The notes below the pieces were generated by a model. It was not told the origin of the DNA and searched no databases. It saw nothing but the letters and a program-made list of their open reading frames with translations. From an uncultured Spirochaetales bacterium (GTDB taxonomy: Bacteria; UBP6; UBA1177): 26,731 nucleotides of DNA. Shown in pieces: positions 1 to 8,374 of this stretch. The stretch lies in the NCBI GenBank assembly GCA_902780365.1, contig CACZFE010000022.1, positions 1-26,731 on the forward strand. Direction: 5' to 3'. How positions within the stretch are numbered: position 1 is the first letter of the stretch; each line of letters opens with the position of its first letter. A program made the position numbers and the translations under genes.

Positions 1-1469
1 AAAATCGTCATGGCAAGCATGAAAATCGTCGCCCATAGCGTATATCTGATCGGTTTGTTCTTCGAATAGAAGTAAGCAGTCAAAATAATAAAAACGAGAG
101 CCGCAACAAGCTGGTTCGCCGCACCGAAAAGAGGCCATACACTTGCCCACGAATCGGTGATGCCGAGCAGGAATGCCGGAATTATCGCGACTACCGTGTA
201 GAAATACTTGTTCTGAAGTTTTGCGGGAAGTTTGTCGCCTACCATTTCGTTCGTGAGGAATCTCGCAAGTCTGACACTTGTGTCGAGAGTCGTCATGATG
301 AAGACGTTGACGATAGTAACGCCGATGACAGGACCGACTTCACTGTTGAAAATAAAGGATGTAAGTCTGCCGAAACCTTTTCCGTAAACAGTGAGCGGAC
401 CGCCTGATTTAAAAATATTCTGAAGCTGGCCGTCTCCGGTTCCCCATGTCAGAGCAGCGCCTGCGATGATAACGCAGACTATGCCGATGATAGTTTCCAT
501 GAGCATTCCGCCGAAGCCTACGAACATCGCGTCTTTCTCTTTGTCAAGCTGCTTGGAAGTCGTTCCCGAAGCGATGATGCTGTGGAAACCGGAAACAGCG
601 CCGCATGCAATGATTATGAAAAGGAATGGAACGAGCGGTCCCTGAGCTGAATCTTTGAAAGTTTCTTCAATAACAAAAGGAGCGTTCATGTCGGGATGAA
701 CTACAATAATCCCGATAAACGCCAGTGTTATGCCGATGATGAGGACCCAGCTTGAAATGTAGTCGCGCGGCTGGAGAACGTAGATCATGAGAAGCGTGAA
801 CCAGATCTGATAAGCGGTCTTTTCCGTGCCGACCGTAATCGGGAACTTGAAGCCGAGCCAGATAAGGAAAATCAGTCCGGCGATCGCGATTATCGTGTTT
901 GCCCAGAGAGGCAGCCATCTGTTTTTACTGATGACACCGAAAAGCATTGCAAGAGGAATGAGCGCGAAAGTCGGGATCACAAGTTCAGCTTTTTTGATAA
1001 GCGCTACTGTCGCCATATTGGCGAAGACCGAGATTACAAGGATGATCGTGAGCCAGACAAAAACCAGGAAGAGGAATTTCGCCCGCTTTGAAACATATTT
1101 TTCTGCATTATCGGGAATGCTGACTCCCTGATGGCGTACTGAGATCATAAGAGAAAGATAATCGTGGACCGCACCGATGAAAACACCTGCGACAAGCAGC
1201 CATATCGCGGCAGGACCCCAGCCGAAGAATACTACAGCCGTGATCGGACCGACGATGGGACCTGCGCCTGCGATCGAGGAGAAGTGATGTCCGAAAAGGA
1301 CTATCGAAGGAGCCGGGTAAAAATCAACACCGTCATTCATGGCATGCGACGGAGTCGGATTCTCGTCAACCGGATCGATAAGTTTCTTTTTGATAATGTT
1401 GTTGCCGTACCAGAAGTAGGCGACGATTACCCACAAAAGCGAAAAAACAAGAATGTAGATACTGTTCAT
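1..1469 (-). CDS. cstA: Carbon starvation protein A (CstA), peptide/pyruvate transporter family, 3' end outside window
   Basis: Reading from the ATG at 1469, the frame stays open to the window edge (about 489 codons seen, C-terminus missing). The product is a polytopic inner-membrane protein with many hydrophobic helices. Recognisable CstA stretches include GHHFSSIAGAGPIVGP near residues 60-75 and SGFHSIIASGTTSKQ in the middle. CstA proteins import peptides, and some family members import pyruvate, when carbon is short. The start is chosen because GAGGTG lies 4 nt upstream. The gene diverges from rimO, and a candidate promoter lies in the shared 138-bp gap. Recognition of the family is firm; the substrate cannot be read from sequence. 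Confidence 0.93.
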   Translation of the reverse strand, partial: MNSIYILVFSLLWVIVAYFWYGNNIIKKKLIDPVDENPTPSHAMNDGVDFYPAPSIVLFGHHFSSIAGAGPIVGPITAVVFFGWGPAAIWLLVAGVFIGAVHDYLSLMISVRHQGVSIPDNAEKYVSKRAKFLFLVFVWLTIILVISVFANMATVALIKKAELVIPTFALIPLAMLFGVISKNRWLPLWANTIIAIAGLIFLIWLGFKFPITVGTEKTAYQIWFTLLMIYVLQPRDYISSWVLIIGITLAFIGIIVVHPDMNAPFVIEETFKDSAQGPLVPFLFIIIACGAVSGFHSIIASGTTSKQLDKEKDAMFVGFGGMLMETIIGIVCVIIAGAALTWGTGDGQLQNIFKSGGPLTVYGKGFGRLTSFIFNSEVGPVIGVTIVNVFIMTTLDTSVRLARFLTNEMVGDKLPAKLQNKYFYTVVAIIPAFLLGITDSWASVWPLFGAANQLVAALVFIILTAYFYSKNKPIRYTLWATIFMLAMTI

Positions 1470-1503
1470 TTTTCACCTCGAAAAATAAAAAAAACCGACG
1501 GCG

Positions 1504-1531
1504 ATTTTACTCTTAATAAATTTGATTTCAA
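1504..1531 (-). promoter_or_regulatory. Candidate sigma70-type promoter of cstA
   Basis: On the minus strand TTGAAA (1526-1531) is followed after 16 bp by TAAAAT (1504-1509). It lies 35 bp upstream of the cstA start codon. It is inferred from consensus matches only, and no CRP-like site was identified. Confidence 0.5.
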
Positions 1532-1542
1532 TAAAGAATTTT

Positions 1543-1570
1543 TTGGAAAAACTCTCTATCGTGCTATAAA
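1543..1570 (+). promoter_or_regulatory. Candidate extended -10 promoter of rimO
   Basis: TTGGAA (1543-1548), a 16-bp spacer and TATAAA (1565-1570) preceded by TGC give an extended -10 element. The leader to the rimO ATG at 1608 would be about 30 nt. The promoter is divergent from the cstA promoter in the same gap. Confidence 0.5.
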
Positions 1571-1607
1571 CCGCAGGTTTTTGTTTTTTCTTGATTGGGA
1601 GAGATCT

Positions 1608-2933
1608 ATGAAAAAAATGTTGTTCTGCTGCTCGCTAGGATGCCCGAAAAACAGGGTCGATTCCGAGGTCGTTATAGCACAGTTCCTCGATAAAGGCTGG
1701 GTTATAGCCGAAAGTTCGGCTAAGGCCGATCTGGTGATCCTCAACACATGCAGTTTTATAAACGATGCAAGGGAGGAGTCGGTCAATTCGTTTTTCGAAC
1801 TTCACGGAGGCTTGAAAAAAGGGGCGAAGATCGCTGTTATGGGGTGCCTGCCGCAGCTTTATCCGAATCTGGGAGAAATGCTTCCGGAAGCCGATTTCAT
1901 TTTCAGCGTGAACGACATTCCGAATATAGAAAAGATCGTCTCTGCGCACTGGAACGAAGGCTACAGAGGAAAAGGCGGAAAGTCCGATTTCCTCTACACT
2001 TCCTCGATGGGACGTGTCCTCACTTATTCTCCGTGGACAGCTTATCTCAAAATTGCAGACGGCTGCGACAACTTCTGCGCTTACTGCGCGATCCCGCATA
2101 TCCGCGGAAGATACCGCGAACGTCCGCTGAAAGATATTATTGCCGAAGCGGAAAACCTGATAAAAACAGGGGTTAGGGAAATTGTTGTCATTGCTCAGGA
2201 TACGACTCAGTACGGCTCGAAAACAAATTCGTCGCTCAAAAAGCTCATCCGCGCTATCAACGCTCTGAAAGGCGATTTCAGATTCCGCGTGATGTATCTC
2301 TATCCGTCGGGGATTGACAGAGAACTGCTTGAGACCATCAGGGATTCCGAAAAAATGCACAACTATCTCGAAGTGCCGATCCAGCATATTTCAAGCACAG
2401 TTTTAAAGGCGATGAACAGGCGTTACAGCGAACAGGATATCTACGACCTGATCGAGATGATAAAAGATGTTTTCGGCGAAAATTATCTCCTCAGAACGAC
2501 AGTGATTTCATCTTTCCCGGCTGAGAAAAAAGAGGATCATGAACTGCTTAAGGCCTTCATTGAAAGAGGGCTTTTCGACTATATCGGCGCTTTCAAATAT
2601 TCGAAAGAGGAGTCTTCGGCATCGTTCAAAATGCGCGCTGTTGCTTCAAAAACGGCTGACGCAAGGTTTGCCGAAATCGAAAAGGCGACTCACGAATGCA
2701 TGGAAAAACGCCTTGAAAGATTCATCGGGCAAGAGGTCGAAGTGCTTTACGAAGGAATTGACCCCGAACTCAAAGTTCCGGTCGGAAGATGCTGGAATCA
2801 GGCGCCTGAAATCGACGGGATCACGATAATCACGAACCTTGAAGGCGAAAAAGAGGGAACGATTCTGAAATGCAGGATAACTTCAAGGGAAGGTACTGAT
2901 TTTATTGCTGATATAGTAAAAACTTGCAAATAA
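1608..2933 (+). CDS. rimO: Ribosomal protein S12 methylthiotransferase RimO
   Basis: A 441-residue radical-SAM methylthiotransferase, the normal length for RimO, which adds a methylthio group to the conserved aspartate of ribosomal protein S12. The N-terminal UPF0004 domain has cysteines C12 (in CSLGCPKNRVDSE), C48 and C80 for the auxiliary iron-sulfur cluster. The radical-SAM CxxxCxxC motif is C153/C157/C160 in DGCDNFCAYCAIPHIRGR. A TRAM-like tail follows from about residue 375. The CSLGCPKN motif and IRGRYRER favour RimO over MiaB. The frame is open far upstream, but ATG 1608 is chosen because GGGAGAG precedes it, the family begins here, and the upstream part overlaps cstA on the other strand. 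It is first in a plus-strand run with serS. Confidence 0.95.
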   Translation: MKKMLFCCSLGCPKNRVDSEVVIAQFLDKGWVIAESSAKADLVILNTCSFINDAREESVNSFFELHGGLKKGAKIAVMGCLPQLYPNLGEMLPEADFIFSVNDIPNIEKIVSAHWNEGYRGKGGKSDFLYTSSMGRVLTYSPWTAYLKIADGCDNFCAYCAIPHIRGRYRERPLKDIIAEAENLIKTGVREIVVIAQDTTQYGSKTNSSLKKLIRAINALKGDFRFRVMYLYPSGIDRELLETIRDSEKMHNYLEVPIQHISSTVLKAMNRRYSEQDIYDLIEMIKDVFGENYLLRTTVISSFPAEKKEDHELLKAFIERGLFDYIGAFKYSKEESSASFKMRAVASKTADARFAEIEKATHECMEKRLERFIGQEVEVLYEGIDPELKVPVGRCWNQAPEIDGITIITNLEGEKEGTILKCRITSREGTDFIADIVKTCK

Positions 2934-2982
2934 AGCCTTTCTGCCTATCATAGCGCGGTTTTTTTATTTATAGAGGTGTAAA

Positions 2983-4257
2983 ATGTTTGACATCAAACTG
3001 ATACTCAAAGATCCGGAAAAGGTTAAATTCAACCTTCAGAACAGAAATTTCAAGGATCTTACAGTCGTTGACCAGGTTATCGAACTCAGCGAGAAGAGAA
3101 AAGCTCTCATCACCGAATCGGAACAGACCCGCGCAAAACAGATGACCCGTTCGAAAGAGATGCCGCTCGTGATGAAAAACGGCACGGATGCGGAAAAAGC
3201 GGCGATAAAAGAGGAACTCAAGGAGCTCAGCGACAAAGTCAAGGCTTTCGGTCCGCTTGTAAAAGAAGTCGAAGATAAAATCGACACGATCCTTCTTTCG
3301 ATCCCGAACATGATGGCTGACGACACGCCGCTCGGCAAGGACGACTCGTCCAATCCGGTCGTTTCGATGTGGGGCGAAAAGCCTGTTTTCGACTTTCAGC
3401 CGAAAGAACATTTCGACATCGCAACAAATACTATCGACTTCGAGCGCGGCGTAAAACTCAGCGGTTCGCGTTTCATTGTCTACAAGAAGGAAATGGCCCG
3501 TCTTGAAAGAGCTGTTATGAATTATATGCTTGAAAATGCTGCGAAAAACGGCTACACCGAGATCGTTCCGCCGGTTATGGTAAGCCGCGAAACGATGACT
3601 GGTTCAGGCCAGCTTCCGAAATTCGAAGACGATGCCTACAAGACGACTGACGACATGTTCATGATCCCGACAGCAGAGGTCAGCCTTGTCAATATGCACC
3701 GTGATGAAATTCTGGACGATGCGGTCCTTCCGCTCAAATATGCGGCGTACACTCCGTGTTTCAGGCGCGAAGCGGGAAGTTACGGCAAGGACATGAAGGG
3801 AATTATCCGTCTTCACCAGTTCAACAAGGTCGAACTTGTCAAATTCTGCCGTCCCGAAGAGTCGCTTAAAGAACTTGACCAGCTTCTTTTCAACGCAGAG
3901 GAGATCCTCCGCGGTCTCGGGATCCACTACCGCGTAGTCTGCCTTTGCAGCGGAGATTTGGGGTTCAACGCAGTCAAAACATTCGACATCGAAGTATGGC
4001 TGCCGGGTCAGGGGACTTACCGCGAGATCTCAAGCTGTTCGAGCACCGGCGATTTCCAGGCGAGAAGGGCGAACATCAAATTCAGAAGAGACGCTTCGTC
4101 GAAACCTGAACTTGTCCATCTTCTCAATGGTTCCGGACTTGCTATCGACAGAACGCTTGTCGCGATCATCGAAAACTACCAGCAGGCAGACGGTTCGGTC
4201 AAAGTTCCGGAAGTTCTCAGAAAATATATGAACAACGAAGAATATATCAGATTGTAG
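2983..4257 (+). CDS. serS: Seryl-tRNA synthetase
   Basis: A 424-residue class II aminoacyl-tRNA synthetase, the usual bacterial length. It charges tRNA-Ser, and tRNA-Sec where present. Residues 1-110 form the long helical arm that grips the tRNA. The catalytic core shows motif 2 (FRREAGSYGKDMKGIIRLHQF) and motif 3 (GSGLAIDRTLVAIIENYQ), with PTAEVSLVN between them. The start at 2983 has AGAGGTG four nt upstream and gives the standard MFDIKLI N-terminus. It follows rimO after 49 bp and is followed 6 bp later by the GT5-like gene, so the three are probably co-transcribed. No internal defects were seen. Confidence 0.97.
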   Translation: MFDIKLILKDPEKVKFNLQNRNFKDLTVVDQVIELSEKRKALITESEQTRAKQMTRSKEMPLVMKNGTDAEKAAIKEELKELSDKVKAFGPLVKEVEDKIDTILLSIPNMMADDTPLGKDDSSNPVVSMWGEKPVFDFQPKEHFDIATNTIDFERGVKLSGSRFIVYKKEMARLERAVMNYMLENAAKNGYTEIVPPVMVSRETMTGSGQLPKFEDDAYKTTDDMFMIPTAEVSLVNMHRDEILDDAVLPLKYAAYTPCFRREAGSYGKDMKGIIRLHQFNKVELVKFCRPEESLKELDQLLFNAEEILRGLGIHYRVVCLCSGDLGFNAVKTFDIEVWLPGQGTYREISSCSSTGDFQARRANIKFRRDASSKPELVHLLNGSGLAIDRTLVAIIENYQQADGSVKVPEVLRKYMNNEEYIRL

Positions 4258-4263
4258 GTAATC

Positions 4264-5052
4264 ATGAAAATTTTATTTGCGGCTTCTGAGCTGAAGCCTT
4301 TCGTATCAAGCGGAACAATGGCTGCTTCCGTTGCCAGGATGCTGAAATCGATTTCCAAAAAATGCGTTGTAGAGTGTGTTATTCCTTGTTTCAGCGCGAT
4401 AAACAGAAAAAAATTCGATATAACTCCGACAGGGATCTCCTTTGATGTTCAGGTCGGCGAAAAATATGAAAAAGCTGAAATTTTTGAGGCAATACATGAA
4501 GAAAGCGGCGCAAAAGTCGTTTTTGTCTCGAATCCCTACTTTGAAAGAGACGGGCTTTACGGCAATATTACCGGCGACTATCCAGACAATTCGGAGCGCT
4601 TCATATTCTTTTCGAGAGCTGTTCTTGAATACGCGAAAATTTCGAAACCTGACGTTATCCATTGCAACGACTGGCACACGGCGCTTGTTCCGGTTTATCT
4701 TCGTGAAATCTGCGGACAGGACGATAATTTGAGAAATGTAAAAACCGTTTTTTCGCTTCACGACATCCGTTTTCAGGGCAAATTCTGGTCTTACGACTTC
4801 GGACTTCTGAACCTTGGACGCGAAGTTTTCGTTCCGGAAAAACTCGAATTTTACGGCGACATAAACTTCCTGAAAGGCGGGATCGTCTACAGCGACGCCG
4901 TCACGGTTTCAAGCGAAGAATATCTTGAGCAGATTCAGACAAAAGAGGGCGGATGCGGTCTTGAAGGGCTTGTTTCATGCTCGCTCGACAAAATTTCGGT
5001 CATCAAAAGAAGCGACAGATTCGTCGAACTTTATAAAAATCTTGTCGGATAA
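4264..5052 (+). CDS. Stand-alone glycogen/starch synthase catalytic domain (GT5 N-terminal half only)
   Basis: A 262-residue protein matching only the N-terminal Rossmann half of GT5 glycogen synthases. Family landmarks are MKILFAASELKPF at the start, HCNDWHTAL near 133-141, TVFSLHDIRFQGKF near 161-174 and VSSEEY near 222. The C-terminal GT-B half, which carries the E-x7-E nucleotide-sugar site, is absent. The usual KTGGLADV loop, which contains the ADP-glucose-binding lysine, is replaced by FVSSGTMAASV. A conventional synthase activity is therefore unlikely; a regulatory or scaffolding role, or a partner protein elsewhere, is inference. It starts 6 bp after serS and ends 5 bp before convergent truB. 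There is no sign of frameshift, and the reading frame closes cleanly. Confidence 0.8.
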   Translation: MKILFAASELKPFVSSGTMAASVARMLKSISKKCVVECVIPCFSAINRKKFDITPTGISFDVQVGEKYEKAEIFEAIHEESGAKVVFVSNPYFERDGLYGNITGDYPDNSERFIFFSRAVLEYAKISKPDVIHCNDWHTALVPVYLREICGQDDNLRNVKTVFSLHDIRFQGKFWSYDFGLLNLGREVFVPEKLEFYGDINFLKGGIVYSDAVTVSSEEYLEQIQTKEGGCGLEGLVSCSLDKISVIKRSDRFVELYKNLVG

Positions 5053-5057
5053 AATCG

Positions 5058-5933
5058 CTACACAAACGCGAAATAAGAGACTTTTTCCCCGTTTTTTTCG
5101 ACTATGAGAAAGACTTTTCTGTTGAATTTGAGAAGGTTCAGTCCTTCTTCTAAGTCGAGATTCAACTTGCTGATATCGTTGCCGTTTTTGAGATAGTTGA
5201 ATCCTTCTTCATCAACGGTGCATGAGTTTTTGCCTGAGAGAAATCCTGGGACTGAAAGGATCGCTTTGCAGACATTTCCGGGATCTTTCTTGAGTTCTTC
5301 CATCGAAACGGCGTTTTCAAGTCTGAACGGGCCGACTTCGCGCCGGATGAGCCCGGTGAGGACTGCTCCGCAGCCTAAGAATCCGCCGATATCGCCGGCT
5401 AAAGTGCGGATGTAAGTCCCTTTCGAACATCTTACGAAAAACGAAAGTTCGTCGTGTGCGGTTCGTCTTATCTCAAGCGACTTTATTTCGACATTTCGAG
5501 CCTTCATTTCGGGAGTTTTTCCGTTTCTTGCCAGCCTGTAAGCTCTTTCGCCGTCAATTTTCAGCGCGCTGTAAACGGGCGGGATCTGTTGAATAACTCC
5601 TTGAAATTTTTTGACTATTGAGTCGCAGTCGATAACTTCGGGAACAGTGCCTGACTCCACAAGTTCAGTTCCAAGATCCAAACTCTGGCTCGTGAAACCG
5701 AGTTTTATCTTTCCGGAATAAACTTTGTCGAAATCAGTTGCTAAAGAAATCAGTTTTGTCGCTTTGTTCACCGCGACTACAAGAACTCCGCTAGCCAATG
5801 GGTCGAGAGTTCCGCAGAAACCTGCTTTTTTGATTTTCAGCAGTCTTTTCAGAAAGTTAAGCTCGCCGTTAGAAGAAAAGCCTTTTTGTTTGTTGAGGAT
5901 AATAAAAAAAGAATCTTCGGGATTGAAAGTCAT
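5058..5933 (-). CDS. truB: tRNA pseudouridine-55 synthase TruB
   Basis: A 291-residue TruB, which makes pseudouridine at position 55 in the T-loop of tRNAs. The motif with the catalytic aspartate is GTLDPLASGVL, with D44 as nucleophile. Other landmarks are IPPVYSALKIDGERAYRLARNG and CSKGTYIRTLAGDIG. The N-terminus is slightly longer than in many homologues (MTFNPEDSFFIILNKQKG). No good Shine-Dalgarno is visible before the ATG. It lies 9 bp after the rubredoxin gene and is last of the oxygen-defence operon, an unusual place because truB normally sits with infB and rbfA. Confidence 0.95.
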   Translation of the reverse strand: MTFNPEDSFFIILNKQKGFSSNGELNFLKRLLKIKKAGFCGTLDPLASGVLVVAVNKATKLISLATDFDKVYSGKIKLGFTSQSLDLGTELVESGTVPEVIDCDSIVKKFQGVIQQIPPVYSALKIDGERAYRLARNGKTPEMKARNVEIKSLEIRRTAHDELSFFVRCSKGTYIRTLAGDIGGFLGCGAVLTGLIRREVGPFRLENAVSMEELKKDPGNVCKAILSVPGFLSGKNSCTVDEEGFNYLKNGNDISKLNLDLEEGLNLLKFNRKVFLIVEKNGEKVSYFAFV

Positions 5934-5942
5934 TTTTTAAGA

Positions 5943-6101
5943 CTATGCTTTCGAGAAATTGTCCTTGCTTACTCCGCAAACCGGGCATACCCAGTCTTCA
6001 GGAATAGCTTCAAAAGGGGTTCCGGGAGCGATTCCGCCGTCTGGATCGCCTTTTTCGGGGTCGTAAACATAACCGCAGATTCCGCATACATACTTGTCCA
6101 T
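5943..6101 (-). CDS. Rubredoxin (52 aa)
   Basis: A short gene encoding a 52-residue protein with the two knuckles that bind one iron: YVCGICGYVYDP (C6, C9) and WVCPVCGVSKDNF (C39, C42). Length and spacing match classical rubredoxins. These are small cytoplasmic electron carriers that reduce flavodiiron proteins, superoxide reductase or rubrerythrin. AGGAGG precedes the ATG at 6101. It lies 9 bp after the flavodiiron gene, so it is the probable electron donor for that enzyme. Confidence 0.97.
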   Translation of the reverse strand: MDKYVCGICGYVYDPEKGDPDGGIAPGTPFEAIPEDWVCPVCGVSKDNFSKA

Positions 6102-6110
6102 AGTTTCCTC

Positions 6111-7310
6111 CTAGTTTTTATTGTTGATCTTTTCTCCGATCTCTTTACCGAGTTCGAAGCACTGTTTTTTTACTTCTTCACTTGGAACATAAAGCGATTT
6201 TACGTTTCCTATAACTTCGCAGCCCATGTCAGCCAGCATTTGGGAAAGGTATTTCACGCTTTCGCCGCTCCAGCCGTATGAGCCGAATGCCGCACCAAAA
6301 GGCGTTTTGAACTTGAGCCCTTTGAGATAGCACATAACATCCGCCATCGAGGGGAAGATCTCGTTGTTGATCGTTGGAGCGCCCGCGATCACTGCCGATG
6401 CGTCAAGCATTTCGGTAGCTACTTCGCTTCTGTCGCATGACTGCAAAAATAGTGATTTTACCTTGATCCCCTGCGATACAAGGCCGTCTTCGATGCAGCG
6501 CGCCATTTTTTCTGTCGAGTGCCACATCGAATCATAGACGATGACTGCTTTTTTGTCGGTTTTTCTCGCAGACCATTTGTCGTAATACTTCAGCATTTCC
6601 GCGAAGTTATCCATATTTCTCCAAACCGGGCCGTGGTCAGGTGCGACAACTTTGAAAGTAAGGCCGCTTGCAGCCACTTTCTTCAGCAGATTCTGAACGA
6701 ACGGGCTGTAAAGCGTAATGGTATTCGCATAGTAGCCTGTCGACATATCGACCAGAAGCGACCACGGAAGTTCGTCATCGAAACGCTCGCTCGTAGCCAA
6801 GTGCATTCCGAAAGCGTCCTGACTGAAAAGAACTTCCTCTTCGGCAAGATACGAGAACATGCTGTCTGGCCAGTGGAGCATTTTCGTTTCCATGAATTTC
6901 AGCGTTTTGTTGCCGAGGCTGAGTTCGCCGCCGTCCGCAACTGCTTCGACCGGAAGTTCGGGATAGTAAGCCGCGAGAGCTCTGACACCGCCTTTTGACG
7001 CAAAGATCTTCTCAGGTTTTACGATTTCAGCGATTTTCGGTATTCCGCCGCTGTGATCTGGTTCCGCGTGGTTGGAAACGATGTATTCGATTTTCTTCGG
7101 GTCAACGACCGAAGCGACTCTTTCAAGAAGTTCGTCTTCAAAACCCTTTTTCACGCCGTCGATGAGGGTGATCTTGTCCGCCATGACAAGGAATGCGTTG
7201 TAGGTCGTTCCCTTCAGAGTCGAATATCCGTGAAAGTAGCGGATGTTCCAGTCGATCGCGCCTACCCAGTAGACTGAATCGCTGATTTTTATTGCGTTGA
7301 GGTTCGGCAT
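6111..7310 (-). CDS. A-type flavodiiron protein (O2/NO reductase)
   Basis: A 399-residue flavodiiron protein. The N-terminal metallo-beta-lactamase-like domain has the di-iron ligands H81-x-E83-x-D85-H86 (HAEPDHSG), H146 (MLHWPDS), D165 (SQDAF) and H226 (PDHGP). The C-terminal flavodoxin domain (from about 253) binds FMN around YDSMWHSTEKMA. Such enzymes reduce O2 to water or NO to N2O in the cytoplasm of anaerobes. There is no fused rubredoxin domain, which fits the separate rubredoxin gene just downstream. The start at 7310 is preferred over an upstream in-frame ATG because AGGAGA lies 6 nt before it. The gene begins 8 bp after desulfoferrodoxin ends. Confidence 0.96.
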   Translation of the reverse strand: MPNLNAIKISDSVYWVGAIDWNIRYFHGYSTLKGTTYNAFLVMADKITLIDGVKKGFEDELLERVASVVDPKKIEYIVSNHAEPDHSGGIPKIAEIVKPEKIFASKGGVRALAAYYPELPVEAVADGGELSLGNKTLKFMETKMLHWPDSMFSYLAEEEVLFSQDAFGMHLATSERFDDELPWSLLVDMSTGYYANTITLYSPFVQNLLKKVAASGLTFKVVAPDHGPVWRNMDNFAEMLKYYDKWSARKTDKKAVIVYDSMWHSTEKMARCIEDGLVSQGIKVKSLFLQSCDRSEVATEMLDASAVIAGAPTINNEIFPSMADVMCYLKGLKFKTPFGAAFGSYGWSGESVKYLSQMLADMGCEVIGNVKSLYVPSEEVKKQCFELGKEIGEKINNKN

Positions 7311-7318
7311 TTTTTCTC

Positions 7319-7702
7319 CTACTTTCTGTTTGCCCACAGTCCGTGGATGTTGCAGTATTCATGCGCAATGATTTCGTCGGAAAATTCCATCGGAAATTCC
7401 GCGCTCGGTGCCTCTCCTGGTTTGAGATACTTTCTCATGACGACATCGCCTTTGAGCACTTCGATCCATTCGATGTAGTGGTTGTCCATCATCGGATGAG
7501 CCGTAGAGCCGACAGTTACTTTGATTCCGCCTGCTGTTTTTTCGATGACAGGGACATGCTTTTCAATGGTCTGATCGGCTGTTTTTATGGGCATAAGTTC
7601 CATTTCCTGACCGCAGCAGACAAGTGTTCCTCCGGCTTCGTGTGAAACCGTTACGATGTTTCCGCAGAGTGCGCATTTGTAAACTTCGTTCCTTTTTGTC
7701 AT
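7319..7702 (-). CDS. dfx: Desulfoferrodoxin / superoxide reductase
   Basis: A 127-residue two-iron superoxide reductase. Residues 1-37 are a desulforedoxin-type domain with C10, C13, C29, C30 (CALC ... CC) for center I. The C-terminal domain carries center II ligands H49 (EKHVPV), H69 and H75 (HPMMDNHYIEW), C117 and H120 (EYCNIHGLW). It reduces superoxide to peroxide without making O2, using electrons from rubredoxin. It follows rubrerythrin by 15 bp, and rubrerythrin can remove the peroxide formed. Confidence 0.97.
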   Translation of the reverse strand: MTKRNEVYKCALCGNIVTVSHEAGGTLVCCGQEMELMPIKTADQTIEKHVPVIEKTAGGIKVTVGSTAHPMMDNHYIEWIEVLKGDVVMRKYLKPGEAPSAEFPMEFSDEIIAHEYCNIHGLWANRK

Positions 7703-7717
7703 ATCGGTTCCCCGGAA

Positions 7718-8290
7718 TTACCAGTTCGTGTTGAGAACTTCGAAGTAAGCCTGCGGGTGCTCGCATGCAGGGCATTTTTCGGGAGCTTCTTTGCCGACAT
7801 GTATGTAGCCGCAGTTGAGGCAGCGCCACGTAACTTCGCGGTCTTTCGCGAACATTCCGCTTGCTTCAAGGTCTTTGATGAAAGCGTTGTATCTTTCTTC
7901 GTGATGTTTTTCTGCAACAGCGATCTTTCTGTACATTTCAGCGATATCATGGAAACCTTCTTCGTCAGCGATGCGGGCGAATTCGGGATAAGCTTCGGTC
8001 CACTCTTCGTGCTCGCCTGCAGCGGCAGCCTTGAGGTTTGCGAGCGTGTCGGAGATCATTCCAGCCGGATATGTCGCGGTAATTTCGGTGTTTCCGCCTT
8101 CAAGGAATTTGAACATTCTTTTTGCGTGTTCCTTTTCCTGATTTGCAGTTTCTTCAAAAATAACAGCTATTTTCTCAAATCCGTCCTTTTTAGCCTTGCT
8201 TGCGAAGTAGTTGTAGCGCATTCTTGCCTGAGATTCGCCGGCGAAAGAAGTGAGAAGATTTTTTTCTGTTCTTGTTCCTTTAAGTGACAT
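7718..8290 (-). CDS. rbr: Rubrerythrin
   Basis: A 190-residue rubrerythrin, a peroxide reductase of anaerobes. The N-terminal ferritin-like four-helix domain has carboxylate/histidine ligands in AGESQARMRY, EETANQEKEHAKR and AEKHHEERY. The C-terminal rubredoxin domain has C157xxC160 and C173xxC176. The start at 8290 is chosen because GGAGG lies 5 nt upstream; the ATG 12 nt earlier overlaps that Shine-Dalgarno. It is first gene of a five-gene operon (rbr, dfx, flavodiiron, rubredoxin, truB) and has a strong candidate promoter and palindrome upstream. Confidence 0.97.
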   Translation of the reverse strand: MSLKGTRTEKNLLTSFAGESQARMRYNYFASKAKKDGFEKIAVIFEETANQEKEHAKRMFKFLEGGNTEITATYPAGMISDTLANLKAAAAGEHEEWTEAYPEFARIADEEGFHDIAEMYRKIAVAEKHHEERYNAFIKDLEASGMFAKDREVTWRCLNCGYIHVGKEAPEKCPACEHPQAYFEVLNTNW

Positions 8291-8312
8291 GATTTCCTCC
8301 ATTAAAATTCAA

Positions 8313-8334
8313 TAAACCAACCATAAACGGTTTA
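8313..8334 (-). promoter_or_regulatory. Palindrome at the rbr start site, candidate operator
   Basis: Arms TAAACC and GGTTTA are separated by 10 bp. They lie 10-31 bp downstream of the -10 box, across the expected start of transcription and early leader. The position suits a repressor of an oxidative-stress operon. The spacing is not a textbook PerR or Rex site, so the regulator is unknown. Confidence 0.4.
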
Positions 8335-8344
8335 AAAACTGCTA

Positions 8345-8372
8345 ATCATATTTAGCGGTGATTTTCTGTCAA
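8345..8372 (-). promoter_or_regulatory. Promoter of the rbr oxygen-defence operon
   Basis: On the minus strand a perfect TTGACA (8367-8372) and TATGAT (8345-8350) are 16 bp apart. The -35 box abuts the end of cdd (8375). This is the only good promoter in the gap. Confidence 0.75.
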
Positions 8373-8374
8373 AA

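Noticed and set aside
1164..1607. A 148-codon upstream extension of the rimO frame
   Set aside because: It overlaps cstA on the other strand, has no family similarity, and a good ribosome binding site plus the normal RimO N-terminus occur at 1608.
2934..2982. A terminator between rimO and serS
   Set aside because: A T-run is present but no convincing stem precedes it.
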